Assembly: GCF_002300555.2 (NCBI RefSeq)
Contig: NZ_NTHN02000049.1
Location: 1 to 41,965, forward strand
DNA length: 41,965 nucleotides
DNA from: Alloyangia mangrovi
GTDB lineage: Bacteria > Pseudomonadota > Alphaproteobacteria > Rhodobacterales > Rhodobacteraceae
Direction of reading: 5' to 3'
The notes under the pieces were generated by a model. That model was given only the letters and a program-made list of their open reading frames with translations, did not search any database and was not told the origin of the DNA. Shown here piece by piece: positions 1-6,974 of the stretch. The first letter of the stretch is position 1; every line of letters starts with the position of its first letter. The translations under genes were made by a program, and so were the position numbers.

Positions 1-1
1 C

Positions 2-625
2 GGGTCTCGGATGCTCGCCGGCCTGCTGGAGGACGGACGCCTCGGCGCGCTCTGCCTCGGGCCGGGCCTCGGGCTCGAGCGCGCGCGCGATCTGGTGCCG
101 GTCACCCTCGCCGCAGGCCGGGCGGCCGTGCTGGACGCCGATGCGCTGAGCGCCTATTCGGAAAGCCCCGAAACGCTCTTTGCCATGGTGCATCCGTCGG
201 TCGTGCTGACCCCGCATGACGGCGAGTTTGCCCGGCTCTTCCCCGATCTTGCCGCGCGCCTCGTCGCGCCTACGCAATCGGGGCCCGCCTTTTCGCGCGT
301 CGACGCGGTAAGGGCAGCGGCCGATCGAGCGGGCTGCACCATCCTGCTGAAGGGCCCGGACACGGTGATCGGCGCTCCGGGCGGCACGGCCTCCGTCCAT
401 GCCGCGGTCTATGGGCGGGGTGCACCGTGGCTCGCCACCGCGGGAGCCGGCGATGTGCTCGCCGGGCTGATCTGCGGGCTCATGGCGCGCGGCGCCGCGC
501 CGCTGCAGGCCGCGCAGACCGCCGCCTTCCTACATGTCGAAGCGGCGCGTCACTTCGGCCCGGGGCTCATCGCCGAAGATCTTGCCGAGGCGCTGGCCCC
601 AGTCCTGCGCGACCTGGGGGACTAG
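2..625 (+). CDS. nnrD: ADP-dependent NAD(P)H-hydrate dehydratase, C-terminal part (5' end outside window)
   Basis: The reading frame is already open at the window edge, so this is the 3' part of a longer gene. The enzyme dehydrates S-NAD(P)H hydrate back to NAD(P)H using ADP, a cytosolic metabolite-repair reaction. Counting from the first internal Met at position 11, the visible ribokinase-like signatures are TPHDGEF near residue 67, LKGPDTVI near 113 and the anion-hole/catalytic motif TAGAGDVLAG with Asp148. In many bacteria this domain is fused behind an NAD(P)HX epimerase (YjeF_N) domain; whether that is so here cannot be seen. It ends 140 bp before the tRNA-Leu gene and is ordinary chromosomal sequence outside the element. 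The family call is secure; only the domain composition upstream is unknown. Confidence 0.9.
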   Translation, partial: GSRMLAGLLEDGRLGALCLGPGLGLERARDLVPVTLAAGRAAVLDADALSAYSESPETLFAMVHPSVVLTPHDGEFARLFPDLAARLVAPTQSGPAFSRVDAVRAAADRAGCTILLKGPDTVIGAPGGTASVHAAVYGRGAPWLATAGAGDVLAGLICGLMARGAAPLQAAQTAAFLHVEAARHFGPGLIAEDLAEALAPVLRDLGD

Positions 626-724
626 GCGCACCGCTCTCTTATGGCTGGCCATGCGCTAATATGAGGTTAAGGCCGCAGCGGGTCCCGGGGCGATTTTTCC
701 TCTCGCGTCGCCCGAGGCACTTTG

Positions 725-1981
725 TTAGATATCCGCCCGATCCAGGTGCCTTGCGCACCTGCGTGCGGGTGTGGCGAAATTGGTAGACGCACCAGATTTA
801 GGTTCTGGCGCCTTTGGCGTGGGGGTTCGAGTCCCTTCACCCGCACCATTTTGAAATTGCTTATCATTTTTGCCCCTCCTCCGTTTCCTGATGGGCGGCT
901 GCGAGAGAGTTTCGCAATCGGTTTCGCACGTTTCCGGTTCGTCCTGCCTCTGTTCTTGCTCTTCGAGACAGCGATCTCGCGCATCCTGTGCCTGCTTCGC
1001 TAGACGTGTTCGATCGGCGCCAGCGCTGTATTTGAGTGCCATGGCAAGAGAGCTGTGACCGGTGACGGCTTGGATCATCTGAACGCTGCAACCAGCGTCG
1101 GCCAGTTGCTTGGCTGCGGTATAGCGCCAGCCGTGGGGAACGAGCCTGCTCTTTCCATGCATCACTCCGATCGCTGCGCGCACTTCGGCGATGGCGGCCT
1201 GGACCTGGCGTAGCCCGAGAGGCTCCGTTGGAGATTTCGCTATGATGTAATCACCAGTGCGCTCAAGGGAATCGAGGTATCTTTTGAGTCGCCGGGGACA
1301 GGGGACTTCGCCGCGGATTCCGGTTTTCTCCTGTACGACCCAAATGACGCCTCTCGTCTTGTTGTAATCGTCCCACCGCATGTTCGCGCAGTCGCCAAGG
1401 CGCTGGCCGGTGCCGATGGCTATCTCGTAGGCGGTGCGAGCCAGGGTACAGTCATTCCTCTCACAGTAGGCTTCGTAGGCGGCTAACTTGGTGTCGGGCC
1501 AATGCGCATAGCTGCCGCCCTTGAGCTTAGTAATGCCCGCTGCTGGGTTGGCATCCAGCCATGCCAGTCGCATTGCATGTTTGAGCAGGATCGACAGGAC
1601 GGCTATTCGCTCGTTCGCCTTGGACCAGGTCTCCTGAAGCGCAGCTTGGACTTTGAGCGCATCCGCATGTCGGAACTTCCGAACATCCAAATCCCCGTTC
1701 ATCTCGCGGATGGCCTCGCAATGGGAGCGATAGTTCTTCTGGGTGCTTGCCTTCTTGTTCCTGTAGCTTGGGCTCGCGTAGAAGTCGGCGATAAGCGCGT
1801 TCCATGTAGTCTGGATCGCCCGCTTGGACCCGCCGCGCCTTGCTTTCCAGTAAGCAGCAGAGAATTCAGGGGTGTCCGGATCGTTTGGCAGCCGGACCCG
1901 GGTCTGTCCCTTTCGGAAGTAGATATATTCGCGGCCTTTGACAGCCTTGAACTCCAAATAGGGAAGGTCGGGTCGTTTCAT
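725..1981 (-). CDS. int: Tyrosine-type site-specific integrase; C-terminus reads through attL into the tRNA
   Basis: Phage-type tyrosine recombinase of 418 aa that would integrate and excise the element. Catalytic residues are visible: Arg194 in GTGQRLGD, His283 and Arg286 in PHGWR, His309 in TGHSS and the nucleophile Tyr318 in LKYS. An N-terminal Arm/SAM-like DNA-binding half covers about residues 1-160. The start ATG overlaps the stop of the upstream excisionase-like gene (ATGA). Residues from about 379 on are encoded by the antisense strand of tRNA-Leu, including the characteristic GEGTRTPT stretch. Joining to the attR side would give the ending APEPKFDE and a TAA stop, about 398 aa, so the last 20 or so residues exist only in the integrated state. 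Function is secure; the natural C-terminus is inferred. Confidence 0.92.
   Translation of the reverse strand: MKRPDLPYLEFKAVKGREYIYFRKGQTRVRLPNDPDTPEFSAAYWKARRGGSKRAIQTTWNALIADFYASPSYRNKKASTQKNYRSHCEAIREMNGDLDVRKFRHADALKVQAALQETWSKANERIAVLSILLKHAMRLAWLDANPAAGITKLKGGSYAHWPDTKLAAYEAYCERNDCTLARTAYEIAIGTGQRLGDCANMRWDDYNKTRGVIWVVQEKTGIRGEVPCPRRLKRYLDSLERTGDYIIAKSPTEPLGLRQVQAAIAEVRAAIGVMHGKSRLVPHGWRYTAAKQLADAGCSVQMIQAVTGHSSLAMALKYSAGADRTRLAKQAQDARDRCLEEQEQRQDEPETCETDCETLSQPPIRKRRRGKNDKQFQNGAGEGTRTPTPKAPEPKSGASTNFATPARRCARHLDRADI
765..848 (+). tRNA. tRNA-Leu (anticodon UAG), integration target
   Basis: The acceptor stem pairs GCGGGTG (765-771) with CACCCGC (838-844), followed by A and an encoded CCA. 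The anticodon stem CCAGA/TCTGG encloses TTTAGGT, giving anticodon UAG, and a long variable arm GCGCC-TTT-GGCGT marks a class II tRNA. The 3' part from the anticodon loop on is repeated at 17273-17326. The distal copy has variable loop GCAA and T-loop TTCAAG instead of TTT and TTCGAG. I infer that the 3' half of this tRNA was supplied by the integrated element and that the displaced copy at 17273 is the original chromosomal end. Confidence 0.95.
796..852 (+). repeat. attL: direct repeat of tRNA-Leu 3' end
   Basis: This 57-bp stretch runs from the anticodon loop to four T bases past CCA and recurs at 17273-17330. The two copies differ in the variable-arm loop (TTT here, GCAA there) and by one base in the T loop. 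The longest identical stretch on the anticodon side is 796-812, so if the element brought the TTT version the crossover lies within those 17 bp. Confidence 0.85.
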
Positions 1982-2181
1982 GTCCTGAACTCCTGCTGTT
2001 CGACATCGGCGCCGCTCAGAATTGCCTTCAGATCATCAACAACCCAAAGTTCCGTGCCTCCGAGGAAGATGGGAGCCGGTAAGACGCCCAGACCGACCAG
2101 ACGCCGAAATTCCATATGTGATAGGGACAACATTCTGGCGGCTTGCGTGGCACGGATCGCCAATCTCTCATACTTGGTCAT
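1978..2181 (-). CDS. Small HTH protein, excisionase-like
   Basis: A 67-aa basic protein beginning MTKYERLAIR, with the arrangement of a MerR/excisionase-type winged helix: a recognition helix region (ATQAARMLSLSHMEFRRLVG), a PAPIFLGG wing and a C-terminal helix with WVVDDLKAIL. The chosen start at 2181 has GGAGG about seven bases upstream; the frame stays open further upstream but without such a site. Its stop overlaps the integrase start by four bases, so the two are translationally coupled. That is the usual place of a recombination directionality factor or regulator of the integrase. The exact role (excision factor or repressor) cannot be told from sequence. Confidence 0.7.
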   Translation of the reverse strand: MTKYERLAIRATQAARMLSLSHMEFRRLVGLGVLPAPIFLGGTELWVVDDLKAILSGADVEQQEFRT

Positions 2182-2401
2182 TGGCGCCTCCAATTGCAGG
2201 CCGAGAAAGCTGATCGCACTAGTACGAGTGGCCCATGGCCGCTCCGAAAGCAGATCGCGCGGGAGCTGCTGCTCAGGGCCCCGGTTTGCGACCGACAAGT
2301 GAGTACGGAGGGGGTGTGAAGGTGGAGAGTACAGGAAGAAGACGTGCTCTCATGCCATTCAGGAAGCTGTTGGGAGCATAGGCGCGTAAAAGAGAAGGTC
2401 T

Positions 2402-2617
2402 TCATGGCTGCTTCTCGTGCTTTGGCAGCGCAGACGGGACAACCATCTTGCGTTTGATGAACTCGTCTAGAGCTCCATCTGGAACAAAGAAGCGATTGTT
2501 AAGCCGGAGATGGCGCAGCTCATTGGATGCAATGAGGCTACGGATCGTCTTTTCGGGCCATCCAGACGTAGTGGCGAGCTCACGTGGAGTCTGAAATCCT
2601 TGCAAAACGCTCTCCAT
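2402..2617 (-). CDS. Small helix-turn-helix DNA-binding protein, excisionase/AlpA-like
   Basis: A 71-aa protein with the layout of the helix_turn_helix_17/excisionase family. TPRELATTSGWPEKTIRSLI forms the HTH, ELRHLRLNNRFFVP is a typical wing with the 'R-x-N-x-x-F-x-V-P' signature, and a helix follows (DGALDEFIKRK). It lies upstream of the other small HTH gene and integrase in the same direction, and divergent from the XRE gene at 2719. The roughly 100 bp between 2617 and 2719 would therefore hold both promoters. The 220 bp between this gene and 2181 contain no supported gene. Likely roles are excision or element regulation; which one is not determined. Confidence 0.65.
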   Translation of the reverse strand: MESVLQGFQTPRELATTSGWPEKTIRSLIASNELRHLRLNNRFFVPDGALDEFIKRKMVVPSALPKHEKQP

Positions 2618-2690
2618 TTTCTTGGCGAACTAGGAACGATCAGCTACGGTTGGGAATGAAGCGGTGCGATTGTGACTCGTTCGCGGATAT

Positions 2691-2717
2691 TGGTAACATT
2701 TGATACCATAGGGTAAC
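2691..2717. promoter_or_regulatory. Candidate XRE operator directly upstream of 2719
   Basis: An inverted repeat TGGTA (2691-2695) / TACCA (2704-2708) lies just before the start of the XRE gene. The hexamer GGTAAC occurs twice, at 2692-2697 and 2712-2717, the second abutting the ATG. Such dyads next to the gene of a small XRE repressor are typical autoregulatory operators. Binding is inferred only. Confidence 0.4.
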
Positions 2718-2718
2718 A

Positions 2719-3120
2719 ATGAGCAGTCTGCAAGAGCGTTTATCGGCAATCAGAAAGGCAACGGGGCTATCCCAGGCAGCTTTCGGTGCCGAATTCGGCA
2801 TCTCTGATCGTGCCTACAAAAATTATGAGCTCGGGATTCGTGAACTGCCGTTGGCCATCGCTCTTGGCATAGCTGACAAGTACGACGTGAACATCGCTTG
2901 GCTCCTGACTGGCGAAGGAGCCAGAACCGGCCCTGAGATGCGTGACGCGCTCAAAGCAGCAGTGATCGCTGTGCGCGAGCACTTCATTGAAGAGGGGCAG
3001 ACCCCGAGCCCAGACTATGAATCTGACGTCGTACAGTACGTCTTTGACGAAATACTGCGCGAGGGAGGGCTCAACCCTACCCGCATGGATGCGTATTTCA
3101 AGACATTGAGGAAGGATTAG
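2719..3120 (+). CDS. XRE-family (phage-repressor-like) transcriptional regulator heading the defence operon
   Basis: A 133-aa regulator with a classical N-terminal Cro/CI helix-turn-helix at about residues 5-60 (LSQAAFGAEFGISDRAYKNYELG), followed by LPLAIALGIADKYDVNIAWLLTGEG, the common tail of this HTH family, and a variable C-terminal part. It is the first gene of the plus-strand operon: the next start codon lies two bases after its stop, and all later genes overlap. It is thus placed to control the restriction operon, like the controller proteins of many RM systems, though it is larger than classical C proteins. The dyad upstream suggests autoregulation. The DNA-binding assignment is firm; the target is inferred from position. 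Confidence 0.85.
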   Translation: MSSLQERLSAIRKATGLSQAAFGAEFGISDRAYKNYELGIRELPLAIALGIADKYDVNIAWLLTGEGARTGPEMRDALKAAVIAVREHFIEEGQTPSPDYESDVVQYVFDEILREGGLNPTRMDAYFKTLRKD

Positions 3121-3122
3121 TG

Positions 3123-3413
3123 ATGCAGAACATCATCTTAGCGGAGGCGCGAAAGGTTCTCGCCCAAGCGCGCGCTCAATCCAGTGCACGGCGCCTGGAT
3201 CAGGCCCGCAATCGGTGCTTTCAGCTCGCTATCGCAGCTTGTGCAGTGGCCGGGCTTGGGTGGGCAGGTTTTGGCATCTTCTTCCTTAACGAAGGCCCTA
3301 AACTGGCAGCCGCTGCCTTCGCGGTCATTACCATACTGAGCATTGTCGTCGCATGGACGTCAGCCGCCTGCATGTCCTTCACGTCAAAGCCGAAGATCGA
3401 GACAATCCGATGA
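3123..3413 (+). CDS. Small membrane protein with two transmembrane helices, unknown function
   Basis: The 96-aa product starts with a charged amphipathic region rich in Ala, Arg and Gln (residues 1-30), followed by two hydrophobic segments at about 33-55 and 61-83 and a short basic tail. No recognised domain. ATG 3123 is preferred over the GTG three bases earlier; both use the purine-rich site GAGGAAGG at the end of the XRE gene. The stop overlaps the start of hsdM (ATGA), so it is coupled to the restriction genes. Small two-helix proteins sit in several defence operons as membrane effectors or anchors, but nothing in this sequence shows a function. It could equally be a regulator of the XRE protein. 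Confidence 0.65.
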   Translation: MQNIILAEARKVLAQARAQSSARRLDQARNRCFQLAIAACAVAGLGWAGFGIFFLNEGPKLAAAAFAVITILSIVVAWTSAACMSFTSKPKIETIR

Positions 3414-4960
3414 GCCTACAAACCACCGACTTGGGCTTCGAAGCCGACCTTTTCAAAGCTGCGGACCGGCTTCGCGGCAACTTAGAGCCATCGGAGTACA
3501 AGCACGTCGTGCTTGGCCTAGTCTTCCTCAAGTACATCTCTGAAGCCTTTGAAACCTATCATGCTCAGCTGGCTGCCGATGAATACGCGGATGCGGAAGA
3601 CCCTGAAGAGTATCTTGCAGAGAATATCTTTTGGGTGCCTGCCGAAGCTCGTTGGACGCACCTTCGCGACAAGGCGCGTGATCCGAACATCGGCAAGTTG
3701 ATTGATGACGCCATGGAGGCCATCGAGAAAGTACCAGCCAACGAAAAGCTCAAAGGTGTTCTCCCCAAGAACTATGCCCGTCCCACGCTGAACAAGGAAA
3801 TGCTGGGCGATTTGATCGACCTGTTCTCCAAGATCGATATGCGCGGGAATGCTTCTGAAGCCCGCGACCTCCTTGGCCGGGTCTACGAGTACTTCCTGTC
3901 TGGCTTCGCCTCTTCAGAAGGTAAGCGCGGCGGCGAGTTCTTCACGCCGCGTTCCGTCGTGCGCACGTTGGTGTCCATGTTGGAGCCGAAGCAAGGCCGC
4001 GTCTATGACCCCTGCTGCGGATCGGGCGGTATGTTCATCCAGTCCGAGAATTTCATCGAAGATCACGGTGGCCGCCGCGATGACATCTCGGTCTATGGAC
4101 AGGAAATCAACCACACGACTTGGCGCCTGGCGATGATGAACCTCGCCGTCCAAGGCATCGATGCCGAGATCAAGTGGAACAACGAAGGCTCGTTTATCCG
4201 CGATGAACTTCCCGACCTGCGTGCTGACTACATCTTGGCCAACCCACCATTCAACATCTCGGACTGGGGCGGCGAGCGGCTTACCGAAGATGTGCGATGG
4301 AAGTTCGGAACACCGCCGAAGGGGAACGCCAACTATGCGTGGCTACAGCACATCCTACACCATTTGGCTCCGCGCGGTACAGCAGGTGTGGTGCTGGCCA
4401 ACGGCTCCATGTCGTCCCAGCAATCGGGCGAAGGCGACATCCGTAAAGCGATGATCGAAGCGGATAAGGTCGACTGCATGGTCGCCCTGCCTGGACAGCT
4501 CTTCTACTCCACCCAAATTCCTGCCTGCCTTTGGATCCTCGCAAACGACAAATCCGCCAATGGACATCGTGAGCGGCAAGGCGAGGTGCTGTTCATCGAT
4601 GCGCGCCAGATGGGCCACATGGTCGACCGAGTACGTCGCGACTTCGACGATAGTGAGATATCCAAGATCGCAGACACCTACCATCGTTGGCGAGCCAAGG
4701 CGCCGGAGCAGCCCTACAAGGACGAGCCCGGTTTCTGCGCCAGTGCCGACTTGGAGTTAATCCGCAAGCATGACTACGTCTTGACGCCGGGCCGCTATGT
4801 CGGCGCAGCGGATGAGGAGGACGATGGCGTTCCGTTCGAAGAAAAATTCGCCACACTTGCGACGCAGCTCGACACGCAACTGACGGAAAGTGCCCGCATG
4901 GCCGACTTGATTCGCCGCACCCTTGGGCGCATCCCTACCCATACGGGGGGCAAGCAATGA
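3410..4960 (+). CDS. hsdM: Type I restriction-modification DNA methyltransferase subunit HsdM
   Basis: N6-adenine methyltransferase subunit of a type I RM complex (M2S for modification, R2M2S for restriction), 516 aa. An N-terminal HsdM_N helical domain covers about residues 8-160. The catalytic domain has GEFFTPR (175-181), the AdoMet-binding motif [10 protein letters not shown] starting at Asp200 (usual form DPACGSGG, Ala replaced by Cys) and the catalytic motif IV NPPFN at 278-282. The start at 3410 is chosen because it overlaps the upstream stop and matches the family N-terminus; a start at 3353 would add 19 unrelated residues encoded inside the previous gene. The stop overlaps the next ATG by four bases. 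It appears intact, so modification should be functional even though HsdR is broken in this sequence. Confidence 0.95.
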   Translation: MSLQTTDLGFEADLFKAADRLRGNLEPSEYKHVVLGLVFLKYISEAFETYHAQLAADEYADAEDPEEYLAENIFWVPAEARWTHLRDKARDPNIGKLIDDAMEAIEKVPANEKLKGVLPKNYARPTLNKEMLGDLIDLFSKIDMRGNASEARDLLGRVYEYFLSGFASSEGKRGGEFFTPRSVVRTLVSMLEPKQGRVYDPCCGSGGMFIQSENFIEDHGGRRDDISVYGQEINHTTWRLAMMNLAVQGIDAEIKWNNEGSFIRDELPDLRADYILANPPFNISDWGGERLTEDVRWKFGTPPKGNANYAWLQHILHHLAPRGTAGVVLANGSMSSQQSGEGDIRKAMIEADKVDCMVALPGQLFYSTQIPACLWILANDKSANGHRERQGEVLFIDARQMGHMVDRVRRDFDDSEISKIADTYHRWRAKAPEQPYKDEPGFCASADLELIRKHDYVLTPGRYVGAADEEDDGVPFEEKFATLATQLDTQLTESARMADLIRRTLGRIPTHTGGKQ

Positions 4961-5361
4961 AGCTGGAACTGTCCTCTTTCGAGAAAGCCCTCGCCTCGCT
5001 GCAAGAGGCATTGGCGGAGTACGACCGCACGCAGAGCCAGTTCGTCAAGGATGCCTGCATCCAGCGGTTCGAATACACCTACGAGCTGGCGCATAAGCTG
5101 CTGAAACGGCAGTTGGAGGCGATGTCGCCGAACCCGTCCGAGATCGACCAGATGAGCTTTCCGGACATGATCCGATCCGGCGCGGAACGCGGGTTGCTTG
5201 CCAATGGCTGGGATGAGTGGCGACGTTTCCGTGAGGCTCGGAACGCCACCAGCCACGCCTACAACGAGAAAAAGGCCAACGAGGTCTTCGAACGCATTCC
5301 GGCCTTTCGAGATGAGGCGGCAATCTTGCTGAAGCGCTTGCAGGAGCGGAGCGCGGAATGA
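4957..5361 (+). CDS. HEPN protein of HI0074 / HepT-like type (putative RNase toxin of an HEPN/MNT pair)
   Basis: The 134-aa all-helical protein matches the nucleotidyltransferase substrate-binding (HI0074) branch of the HEPN superfamily: [17 protein letters not shown] in the first helices and RNATSHAY near the C-terminal helix. The latter is the complete RX4HXY motif (Arg95, His100, Tyr102), the RNase site of HepT toxins. In known HepT/MntA pairs the nucleotidyltransferase antitoxin AMPylates a tyrosine at this motif. The partner domain is encoded immediately downstream but as the N-terminus of HsdS. The start overlaps hsdM and the stop overlaps the fusion gene, both as ATGA, so the three products should be made in linked amounts. 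The fold and motif are seen; RNase activity and toxicity are inferred. Confidence 0.88.
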   Translation: MKLELSSFEKALASLQEALAEYDRTQSQFVKDACIQRFEYTYELAHKLLKRQLEAMSPNPSEIDQMSFPDMIRSGAERGLLANGWDEWRRFREARNATSHAYNEKKANEVFERIPAFRDEAAILLKRLQERSAE

Positions 5362-6974
5362 GTGCCAAGATCGACATCAGCCCTGAACAGCTGGGTATCG
5401 TGCAAGGGATACTGAAAGTTCACCTTCCCAAGGGAACGCTGGCCTGGGCATTTGGTAGCCGCGTGACATGGACGGCCAAACCCTTTTCCGACCTGGATAT
5501 CGCGCTGGAAGGGCCGACGCCGTTGTCATCCGATATGCTAGTCGATCTGGAAGAGGCCTTCGAGGCCTCCGACCTGCCATGGAAGGTGGACGTGATCGAC
5601 CTGAACGCCGTATCGCCGGAGTTTCGGGCGATTGTGGAGCGGCGGAGGGTGCCTGCGGATTGGGAAGAGCACGTATTCGAAGACTGTATAGACCGTCTAA
5701 TCGACTATCGGGGCAAAAGTCCTCAAAAATCTGACTCTGGTATCCCTGTACTTTCAGCAAAGGTAGTGAAAACCGAAGGTTTGGTTCGGCCAATCGAACA
5801 GAAGATCGCTTTGGATTATTACCCCAAATGGATGACACGTGGAATTCCGACAATTGGAGATGTGATTTTCACAACTGAGGGGCCTCTCGGCGAGGTAATT
5901 CAACTAGATGAGGAAACGTCAAAATACGCTCTAGGGCAGCGGATCGTGTGCCTGAGAGGCAAGAAAGGAAAACTAGACAACACGTTCCTACGGTACCTTC
6001 TGACATCCCCGCAACAGCGCGCAGTGATAGAGGGGCGAGCAACAGGAACAACAGTTTTGGGCATCAGCCAAAAGGCATTGAGACAGATGCCCGTGATCCT
6101 GCCTAGTATTTCAGAGCAGGAGGAAATCGGATCTACCCTTTCAGCGATTGACAACAAGATCGAGCTGAACCGGCGGATGAATGAGACGCTAGAGGCAATG
6201 GCGCGGGCGCTCTTTCAGGATTGGTTCGTCGATTTCGGCCCCACCCGCCGCAAGGCCGCAGATGTAACCGACCCCGCCGCCATCCTCGGCGGCCTTCTCC
6301 CCGATCCCCAAAAAGCCAACGCCCTTGCCGCCCTCTTCCCCGGCAACTTCGGAGACAATGGTCTTCCGGAAGGGTGGGAAGAGCGCCCATTTGTCGGTTT
6401 TCTTGACATCATCGGTGGCGGAACCCCCAAAACAAAAGTTCCTGAGTATTGGGGCGGAGAGGTGCCGTGGTTCTCAGTGGTGGACACTCCGCCTAAGGGC
6501 GGCGTGTTCGTTTGGAATACTGAAAAGACCATCACCGAGCGCGGCGTTACCGAAAGCTCTGTCCGGATGATCGAAGCCGGCACGACGATCATCTCGGCAC
6601 GAGGCACGGTAGGGAACATCGCGATGGCCGCGCGTCCGATGACGTTTAACCAGTCTTGCTACGCATTGCGTGCGGTTAACCCAGTTGGCGATATTTTCAT
6701 CTACCTCGCAACCGAACGCATGGTCGAACGGCTCAAGGCCATGGCCCATGGATCTGTGTTCTCGACAATCACCCGCGCGACATTCGAAAGCCTAAACTTC
6801 GCATGGGCGGGCAAGGACGTGTTCGCAGTCTTTGAAGGCTTGGTCGAACCAATGTTCGAGTTGATCAAGGCAAATGGCCAGGAAAGCCAAACCCTCGTCG
6901 CCACCCGAGACCTCCTTCTCCCAAAACTCATGTCCGGCGAAATCCGCCTGGTTGGCGCGGAGGATGCGGCGTGA
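5358..6974 (+). CDS. hsdS: Fusion: MNT nucleotidyltransferase (MntA-like antitoxin) domain + type I specificity subunit HsdS
   Basis: One uninterrupted 538-aa frame joins two proteins that are normally separate. Residues 1-100 are a minimal nucleotidyltransferase of the HI0073/MntA type: GS at 33-34, exactly ten residues, then DLD with Asp45 and Asp47 (the GSX10DXD signature), and a third acidic residue Asp78 in WKVDVID. Residues 101-538 are HsdS: TRD1 starting WEEHVFEDC, the central conserved helix with ISEQEEIGSTLSAID and ALFQDWFVDFGP (251-294), TRD2 from LPEGWEERP (about 336) and the C-terminal conserved LLLPKLMSGEI. No homopolymer longer than five lies at the junction, and the only nearby in-frame start (GTG 5649) has its GGAGG directly abutting, so separate HsdS initiation is unlikely. 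The TRD1 segment (about 5690-6060) is visibly richer in AT than its flanks. Confidence 0.93.
   Translation: MSAKIDISPEQLGIVQGILKVHLPKGTLAWAFGSRVTWTAKPFSDLDIALEGPTPLSSDMLVDLEEAFEASDLPWKVDVIDLNAVSPEFRAIVERRRVPADWEEHVFEDCIDRLIDYRGKSPQKSDSGIPVLSAKVVKTEGLVRPIEQKIALDYYPKWMTRGIPTIGDVIFTTEGPLGEVIQLDEETSKYALGQRIVCLRGKKGKLDNTFLRYLLTSPQQRAVIEGRATGTTVLGISQKALRQMPVILPSISEQEEIGSTLSAIDNKIELNRRMNETLEAMARALFQDWFVDFGPTRRKAADVTDPAAILGGLLPDPQKANALAALFPGNFGDNGLPEGWEERPFVGFLDIIGGGTPKTKVPEYWGGEVPWFSVVDTPPKGGVFVWNTEKTITERGVTESSVRMIEAGTTIISARGTVGNIAMAARPMTFNQSCYALRAVNPVGDIFIYLATERMVERLKAMAHGSVFSTITRATFESLNFAWAGKDVFAVFEGLVEPMFELIKANGQESQTLVATRDLLLPKLMSGEIRLVGAEDAA

Noticed and set aside
725-850. GEGTRTPT-type peptide as a conserved protein domain
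   Set aside because: It is the antisense translation of tRNA-Leu and therefore appears conserved in many mis-extended frames; it is not a domain.
3353-3409. Earlier hsdM start at 3353
   Set aside because: It would add 19 residues encoded within the small membrane protein gene; the ATGA overlap at 3410 and family N-terminus favour 3410.
5649-6974. Separate HsdS translation from GTG 5649
   Set aside because: GGAGG directly abuts the GTG, leaving no proper spacing, and the frame is continuous with the MNT domain; fusion is the simpler reading.
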